DNA of 64,000 bases, from the NCBI GenBank assembly GCA_033085395.1, contig JANQBS010000058.1, positions 1 to 64,000 on the forward strand. Direction: 5' to 3'. Source of the stretch: Xanthoparmelia taractica (Eukaryota; Ascomycota; Lecanoromycetes; Lecanorales; Parmeliaceae). Under the pieces are notes generated by a model. It was not told the origin of the DNA and did no database searches. It worked only from the letters and a program-made list of their open reading frames with translations. Both the position numbers and the translations under genes were made by a program. Shown one piece after another: positions 57,136-64,000 of this stretch; position 1 is the stretch's first letter; each line of letters begins with the position of its first letter.

Positions 57136-58351
57136 ATGCCCCAAACGGTCGCTCCAGCAATTGCCCACACGACCTCGGAACCAGATAGAACCTCTTACAC
57201 AATAGCTGTAGCTGTCCCACAAGATGTCCCCTATCTCACTACGATCCAGTGGGCCGCTCTAACCTCAAACCCTTTGATTAAAATTCTTTACCCACACGGC
57301 CCCACCCCCGCCCTCATAGCCTTCACGCGGAATTCCTATACAAAAGCGCTGCAATTTCCCTCTGTACGCATTATCAAGGCCACGGATGCACAAAGGGGCG
57401 AGATTGTGGCGTTTGCCAAGTGGATCAAGTATCCGGAAGAGATACCAGAACCTCTGGCGGGCGAAGGGGGTAGGATCCAAAGTGTAGGCCAAGCGGGCGC
57501 GGGAGGGTGGAGCAAGGGCAATATCCCAAGTCAGAAGCCTGATGATGTGGATAAGAGAGCGCTGGGTGACTGGAACGGTGTCATTACGCAGATGAGGAGG
57601 GGCATTATGAAGAATAGACGGCATACATGTCGCGCGAAGCCCGACTCGTGCAGTTTGGAGTGTTATTTTGGGAGTATTGCGCCCGCGCTATGGGGTGAGC
57701 CAGTCATATCACGGAAGCAGAGAATGCGATCAGTGCTTGGGTAGCTGACCACATGGCTTACGCACAGTGCTCGATATTCTTCACACGCATCCTTCCCACC
57801 AAGGCCGCGGCGCCGGCACCCAATTGGTGAAATGGGGCACCGACCTCGCGGACAAAGAGGGTCTACAGTGCTACCTCGAATCCTCCCCAGCTGGGTATCC
57901 GCTCTTCCAAAAATGCGACTTTGAAGACGTCACGGAGATGGAGATCGAGCTCAACAAGTACAAGAATGACGGTTACGGACAGTACAAATACAAGCACATT
58001 GTCATGATACGACCGCCCACTATTCCGCCCAAGGTTCCGCCCAAGGATATGGTTGTTTCGAAAAGTCCTATTGGATCCTGGGATTTCGGACTTCCTACCG
58101 CAGCAGAAAGTTCGGAGAGTGATGATGACAGCAGTAGCGACGAGGATTCTGGTGCGGTATTGGTGAAGAACAGACACTATGGCATCGTCGGTGCTGTTGG
58201 AGGGACGAAGCAGGAACCATTCAGGCCAACGAGCCATTGCGGGATCATGGATACTGTTAGTGAGGGCGAGGACGACGTCAGTCGGCCTACGAGTCATTTC
58301 ATACCGGGGCATACCGGGGATGAACCTTCAAGGCCAGTCTCGTTGATATAG
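57136..58351 (+). CDS. GNAT-family N-acetyltransferase
   Basis: Two exons, join(57136..57694,57768..58351), 380 residues; the intron runs GTGAGC to GCACAG and keeps phase. The N-terminal half has YTIAVAVPQDVPYLTTIQWA, typical of fungal GNAT proteins that 'scan' with VRPATxxD..a.., and IVAFAKWIKYPE. After the intron comes the acetyl-CoA binding motif LDILHTHPSHQGRGAGTQLV with QGRGAG, then ADKEGLQCYLESSPAGYPLF and KCDFEDV. The last ~110 residues are an acidic, Ser-rich tail (SSESDDDSSSDEDSG) with repeated RPTSH. The acceptor is unknown: small molecule or protein. The start 57136 has context GACAATGCC. Confidence 0.88.
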
Positions 58352-59459
58352 GAAACCGGCGATGATTACTGCGGCCATCTCCTATGGATGGGTCTCGTTC
58401 GTTGTTGTGTGCACGATTGGAGACGAGGAAGTGCCCTATTGCTGAGATGGGCAGACCACACCGGTTATACCCAGCAGGTCAGCAACTACACTCTTCTAGC
58501 CAGTACATACAGCTCCGCTGGAACAGCAGGGAGCCACTCAGCTCCTCTATACCAACCGAGCAAATTGAGACAACTAGCTAAATTTAGAGATAGGCGAAGA
58601 GCACACTCCACGCCACCGCCGAAGACGGAAGCCAATCACCACTTAGCCCAAACAAAGTGCCGAAAGCGACGTTCCCTCCTGTTTGGGTGAGCCACACGGC
58701 TTTTTTGGGCGCAGGGACCCGTAGGCAAATAGCTGACATACAGCGATCCGTACGTGCTGGCGAGCAGTGCAGTGCAGTGCAGTGCGGTATTAGAGATCTG
58801 AACGCTCTAGGCAATTCTCAATAGCCTCAGAAACTGGAAGGGCATTTTGAATCTTTGAATGCGGAAGCTACAGCTCTACTCTACCCTCGGTCAGTCCGGC
58901 AGTGCAGATGAGAGAGACATGGAAGGAAGGAAAGAGATACAGATTGGGTTTTGGTTTGGCCGCTCATCAGCCCCCTTAGGAACACACACCGCATCGATTC
59001 CAAGAAGAGTCCAGCAGAGTCGCAATCTCTTGCGTTTCGCGGCGTTGAATGAAGTGAGGATAGTGTATGGTACCTTATGTATGCGTCGCACGTTCTACGC
59101 AATGAGGCATATGATTTGTGAATCTATTCATTTGTTGACGCATGGAAGACTCGCAAGTAGAGCTATCTAAGCGCCCAAAGTATTGATAAAGCAAAGGGTA
59201 TAATTTTTTTCGTTTCCTCAACGCATGCATGATACCAGTGATCTCTTTCTCTCTCTCTCCTCCCCCTCTCTACATGGTGTAAAAATGCACCGACTTTGCA
59301 ATCGTCCAGACTTTGGATACCAGACTCCGTAGGTAGTCAATCAATCGCCCCCAATCCTCCATTTGCCCTGTCTTGCCGAATCCCAGCCCAGCTGGTTCTT
59401 CATCCATCCCGGCAGTATCACCTACCACCCTCCCCCACCCCTTCTCCGAAACCCCCTCA
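58352..59459. other. Intergenic with simple repeats
   Basis: No supported gene. Features are a (CAGTG)n run at about 58764-58787, a CTCT-rich tract at about 59243-59270, and Pro-coding C-rich sequence from 59350 that belongs to the neighbouring low-complexity gene or its flank. Confidence 0.45.
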
Positions 59460-60208
59460 TCACATCCCCCACCCCCCAAACAACCACTCGTCACCATGTC
59501 TCCCGCACCGCGTAACCGTCCCCCCACCCTCACGCCTTTGCCTTTCCCTCCTTTTCCCCCTCTTCTTCTCCTTCTTCTTCGCCGTTCCCGTCGCGCGGGA
59601 CGCGTCTGACGTTTGCGACGCCTCGGCGCTCTTGTGCGAGGAGGTGATGGAGGAGCAGAAGGAGTAGCGGGAGAGGGAGGCGGACCAGAGGGAGTCGTGT
59701 GCTGTTATTGAGGAGGTGTGGTGTGCTGCTGCCGCGCTGCTGCGATAATAATCCGTTGTGGTGGGGGAAGTGGGTGTGGAGGCGGCGGTGGGACGGAGGA
59801 ACGGTGGCTGAGGAGGAGGAGATGGGAGAGAAGAATGAGGAGGGGTGGTGGTGGTGATGGGGGACGTGGTGGTGCGGATCGGGGCGAAGCGCGGGCTCAG
59901 TGGTGTGGTGGTGGAGGAGGAGGACGATGTCGAGATCGATGAGTTTGAGGAGGAGAAGGGAGTGGGGGAAGGGGGAAGGTCGGTGGTGCGGACGCTGGGC
60001 GGGTTGCTGCGGCGAGGAGTGGGAAGGCGCATTGTGGTTGCTCGTGACGGTGGTGGTGTGGTGTAGTCGGCGGCGGGCGGGGAAAGAGGGGTATGTAGGA
60101 TCGTTTTGGTTTGCGGTTCAGTCGTCGGTAGGGTTTGGAAGGAATGCGTGACGGTGGGATCAGTAAAGGGGACGAGGTGTAGATGTGGACGCAGTGGTTA
60201 AGGGAGTA
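59460..60208 (-). CDS. Low-complexity Ser/Thr/Pro-rich hypothetical protein
   Basis: A frame of about 245 codons is open from near 60205 to the stop at 59460. It is rich in Ser, Thr and Pro (TTTPPHSSLPSPPPQPPF) and ends with a basic block (KKKEKKRGKRRERQRR). No start is obvious inside the conserved-looking part apart from Met at 60032. An alternative 5' exon beginning MFRCGCDPSNNFYS at 60244 lies in another frame. No family recognised. Composition alone could create such a frame, so support is weak. Confidence 0.35.
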
Positions 60209-61404
60209 GAAGTTGTTTGACGGGTCACAGCCGCAGCGAAACATTTGGTGGGATGGTGTGGGTGGTCTGTTAAAAAAAGATTTGAATGCAGGTGTGAGGA
60301 TGAATGATGAGTGAGCGAGTTTATGCAGAGCCTGCAGAATTCAGGTACTTGGGAATTTATATCTCCCCAGCGCAGGATAAATGTAGCGCTGAAACCGGAG
60401 AGTACTTTGTTCCAACCAAAACAGACCGCTATAGCATATTCATCCTTTCATTGTGAGTTGGGTGCGGCGTAACGTCAGCACGCAACCTCGCGAGCTTGCC
60501 ATTGTTGGGAAAGCGGTTGGATCGACTGCCAATTGGCAAGCGGGGAGACATCGGTTGCGTTTTGTTGTGTATGCAGCTATGCAGTGAGGCCTGAAAATAC
60601 TGGGGTGGGCAGTCAGCTCTCGGGGGTGATTATTGGGTGGCCTGATGTTATCGACTCCTACGGGGGAGGAGGCATGGTGTGGATGTGGGAGGAAAGGAAT
60701 ATGTGTCGGCCACGTGGGAATGTTGCATGCATCAAGCATGATAGCGTAATATGATGCAGGCAGCGATAATAATAGTACGAAGTAGTAGAAGTACTTGGTA
60801 GGTCTACAAGGAAATGGAAATGAAGTTAAATCATTTGCAGGAGGCATTCATTCATCATGCAAGACCCCGAGACCATCGTTTCAGAAAGGACAGTGTAGAT
60901 GTTTCATGACTGGGGGCACTCTGGTATAAAAGAGAAGAGGAGAAGAGGAGAAGGGGGAGGGAGAGAGAGAAAGATGTCAACCGCTGAAATTAACTGGACC
61001 AAGGGTGATGGGGAGACGAATAAATCCGCCGGTGACTAGGATCCCCCTAGGCGCTATTATAAAGCGAATATAAGGCTAGTAGCTGCCAAGAGGTTTCACG
61101 TTTCAGCTCTTGGCCAAGTCCATCATATCAAATCCACGTTGGCTCCAACTCTCCTCGATAATTTCCGTGTCGGAGTCGGAGTTCTTATCACAGCTGCGAC
61201 AAAGACTAGTAGAATTAGAATGGACGGTCATGACTACCTATTGCCTCTGCATACCAAACGGAAACATGCACAATCTCTGACAGGGAACCGGGAGACTGCA
61301 GGTATGAATCTAGACTGAAGGAAGGAATGAGTCGACTGAGACATTGCAGACCTCAGAGCTGTGCGTCGTTCTACCATTCTGATAAATGTAATGGTTTCAG
61401 TAGA
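60209..61404. other. Intergenic with purine tract
   Basis: No supported gene. A TATAAAAG sequence at about 60934 is followed by a long GAGAAGAGGAGAAG-type purine tract (about 60940-60975), and two CCTAGG/GGATCC palindromic sites lie near 61040. The right end is the 3' flank of the zinc-finger gene. Confidence 0.45.
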
Positions 61405-63909
61405 TCAGTTACGCGGCCCTTCCACCGCCACCAGCTCCACCCAGACCTTTGCAAACCCCTCATTGTCGAGCCTGATCTCCTCGCAGAAACAATCATCCTC
61501 TCCATTCAAGGCTCGTACTTTCCTGTCCACATCGCTCTTCGTTTCCAACTTTTTCAGAACGTCGTATTCGCTATCCCCCCAGTTCCCTGTCAAGCTCTCC
61601 AAATACTCCGCCGCAGCCCGTTGATTGGCCCTTTCCAAAAGGGTGAAAACCCCATGTGTGAGCGATTGGCAGTGCAATGGAGCTCCACCCGAGCTGCTGT
61701 TAAGGGATGGTAGCCATTGCAATTCGTGGACAATGTAGACGCGCGGAGCTACAACAAACGCAGATATGGGTATCGAAACCCGTTCAGTGGCTGGCGCAAG
61801 CTCTGACAACGCCCTGAATCAGCCATCTTCTTGGGGAATAAGTCCAAAAGAACGCAACTTACCGCGATGCACAACCGCCTCAACATTAATATCTAGGACT
61901 GTAGCCATATGCGTTTGCATGCCATGCTCGTCCTCTTTGTAGTAATATGACCATCCCCTGGACTGGATACCCTCGAATCCATCAATCTGCGGGCATTGTA
62001 CCTCAGCTTTGGCCACGGCGTTGGCTTCATTCATGGTGTGATACGGTCCCATACTCGATTCAATAGCGTCTTCTTCAGTCTCTAGCCAGTCGCGCTTCAG
62101 GACGAAATATCGGTAAGCAATGCTGGGAACTTCGGTCTCGTCATCTTGAGCTTCGTCTGCACTCTCGTTCAAATCTATGCCGCGATCCCAATTTCCAGTC
62201 TCCCGAAAATTCTTCAGTGTTTCTGCAGACAGACCTTTGCCGCCAGTCGCACGATACTCAACAATTGACGCTTGATTATCGCGCTTAGCTTCATTGCAAG
62301 AATCTGACGCTTGTTCCTCGGTTATGTGTCGTGTCTCTGGCAACTTCACGAGGCCAGGAGCTTGGCAATTCGAGGCTGGCGATGGAGCGACCTTATCAAT
62401 AGTCGTCGCAGGTCTGCTCGCTGGCTCGATATTGTGCATAATAATCGCGGAATTCTCCTGAATTTTTAATGTCCGAGCTGGACTAGTGACCCTCCGTTCA
62501 TTCTCGTTCATCGTGACAATAGGCTTCCCCGCTCCTCCAAGGCTAGGATGATCGTCCCATCTCAAGCTGCTAGGGTTACCATGTTTGGCGATGCAATCCT
62601 CGAAGTGATAGTTGACCCCTTTCGGTCTGGTGAATTGCGAGTCGCACCTTGGGCAATGGAAGTCGCCACGGCTAGACCTTTTTACTGGAGGCTTCTTCTC
62701 AGGCGAGAAGACCCCACATACGTTCGTTGGACCACCGACTCGAGGCTTACGGTAGTTGGGCTTAAAATTTGCGCTACCACTCGGATAAGCAGCACTTTTG
62801 CCATCATTCTCCTGGGCGCCACAACCTGGAGCAGTAGTCTGCAATGAAAAAATGCCGTACATGTGGCCATCGCTATGATCCTTGCGGCGTTGCGTTGTAG
62901 CATAATTTCTTTGACTTTCGCTTGTGTTGACGGGAGAATGTTCGTAGACGACCGAATTGCGTTCATCACCCGTTGCAGCAACGGTTCCCCACGTGCCGAG
63001 TGGTTCATGCACTATCGGAGACACGGCTACATCGAAGCTCTCTCCGGTCATCCCACAATTACCATGGCCGGGCACGTGTTTGAGATCGATTGTACTTTGT
63101 GCATCTCCAGCACTTGCATTCTGCGACCACAGATCGCGCCTTTCCTGGTGATGCCGCCGCCTTTTGGCTATACGCGCCAGCTTCTCTGATGGGGACTCTA
63201 TCTGCGCCGGTGAGATGAGCTCATTGTAGCCTAACTCGCCTATGGTACGCTTGTGTTTGGATTTTAGAACACTCATTGCAAATTGCGGCGCATCGCGAAC
63301 CCCCTTCGCCCTATTCTTAGTGCATTCCTCATTGAACAGCGTAATAGAATGGTTCTGTCTAGTCCCCTTTTTTCCCGTTCCAGGGATAGCGTTACCCGTA
63401 TGATGAGTTTCGTGGGTTTTGTACCAGGCTTTGAACCCTATGCCTCGGGTTTCCGGCAACGATTGCGCACTTGAAGCTGGGAGATCATCCTTAGTAAGAG
63501 TACGAAACAAAGGTTGAGTGACACGCTCGATGCACCTCGCAGGGTCAGCTCCTTGCTTGCGACTGTAGGGACTATGGCTTCTAGCCAGTGACTGGAGACC
63601 TAAATCGTGAGCTTCGTCCGCTGCCTGTTTGATCGGAGCGGTGTTATGCCCTTGAATAGAAGCTTCGTCGTCATTTTCAAGGTCAATGTAATAAACCTCC
63701 GCTGGATATGGCTCATCATCATCCAGAATCGCGATCGGATCACAGGCCCGAGAGCCTGAGGGTTTCTTCGGCTCGGGCCCATTGTTACTGAGGGGCTGAC
63801 AGTTGGCGCGAAGACCCACTGCAGCGCAAATTTCGGGTTTCAAGCCATGAGAGGTGTCTGAGAAAGTATCAAAGTCCGTGTGCAACAGCAATTTGGTAGG
63901 GAGAATCAT
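61405..63909 (-). CDS. Zinc-finger protein with single C2HC-type finger; start uncertain
   Basis: Two exons keep phase, complement(join(61405..61802,61863..63909)), 814 residues; the intron is GTAAGT to GTCAG. A single zinc-finger-like motif, FHCPRCDSQFTRPKGVNYHF then EDCIAKH, lies at about residues 430-456 (C-x2-C, then H and C/H ligands). The surroundings are low-complexity, hydrophilic and basic (KLARIAKRRRHHQERR, a likely nuclear signal). The C-terminal part is more ordered (YRYFVLKRDWLETEEDA, GWSYYYKEDEHGMQTHMATV, YEVLKKLE-like region). It resembles fungal nuclear proteins of unknown role. A GTAAGT just upstream of the chosen ATG (about 63930) suggests a further 5' exon extending towards or past the window edge. 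Confidence 0.72.
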
Positions 63910-64000
63910 TGCTAATAAGGCACTTACTCATGGTATCTTCCCGCCGATAGGCCATGTCCGTTTGGGAGAGAACTGATAGTCTTACTGATTGTGGATGCGG

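Noticed and set aside
59296..59667. Plus-strand Pro/Ser-rich frame of 123 codons
   Set aside because: Antisense to the low-complexity minus-strand frame and made of C-rich sequence; no support for either beyond composition, and this one has no continuation.

Overview
The window is nuclear DNA of a filamentous ascomycete (Pezizomycotina). Supporting signs are short spliceosomal introns (about 50-90 nt) with GT..AG ends and CTAAC/CTGAC-like branch sites, a fungal tRNA with a short intron, a coronin, a C-terminal kinesin and an SRPK-type kinase with fungal features, an AflR-like Zn2Cys6 regulator, and a transposon-rich compartment heavily altered by C-to-T/G-to-A transitions typical of repeat-induced point mutation (RIP). 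The class cannot be fixed from sequence alone; Dothideomycetes or Leotiomycetes would fit.

Layout. 1-12.84 kb is AT-rich RIP-type DNA. It holds one LTR retrotransposon (Ty3/gypsy, chromodomain type) with recognisable LTRs and a 5-bp target duplication, a wrecked hAT transposase, and four copies of a 274-276 bp hAT-type MITE, each with a perfect 8-bp target duplication; three of them sit inside the retrotransposon. Composition then switches abruptly to normal gene space. 14-31 kb carries ordinary genes: an SH3-like acidic/basic repeat protein, a four-helix membrane protein, tRNA-Val, a coiled-coil protein, coronin (eight exons, all phases consistent) and an SRPK-like kinase (five exons). A long fold-back element lies just upstream of the kinase.

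31-51 kb looks like a secondary-metabolite locus in decay. It has relics of a berberine-bridge-type FAD oxidase, a short-chain dehydrogenase, a cytochrome P450 and a Baeyer-Villiger-type flavin monooxygenase. Among them are an intact AflR-like regulator and an apparently intact cupin gene that runs directly into a DMATS-family prenyltransferase with an apparent frameshift. A deletion derivative of a second hAT element (1283 bp, near-perfect 8-bp TSD) sits between the regulator and the monooxygenase relic. No polyketide synthase, NRPS or terpene synthase is visible here.

52-64 kb returns to conserved genes: a Loa1-like lysophospholipid acyltransferase, a kinesin-14 (KlpA/Kar3 type), a GNAT N-acetyltransferase, a low-complexity hypothetical gene and a zinc-finger protein at the right edge. 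Exon structures were built by hand from splice signals and reading phase; none has been tested against transcripts.
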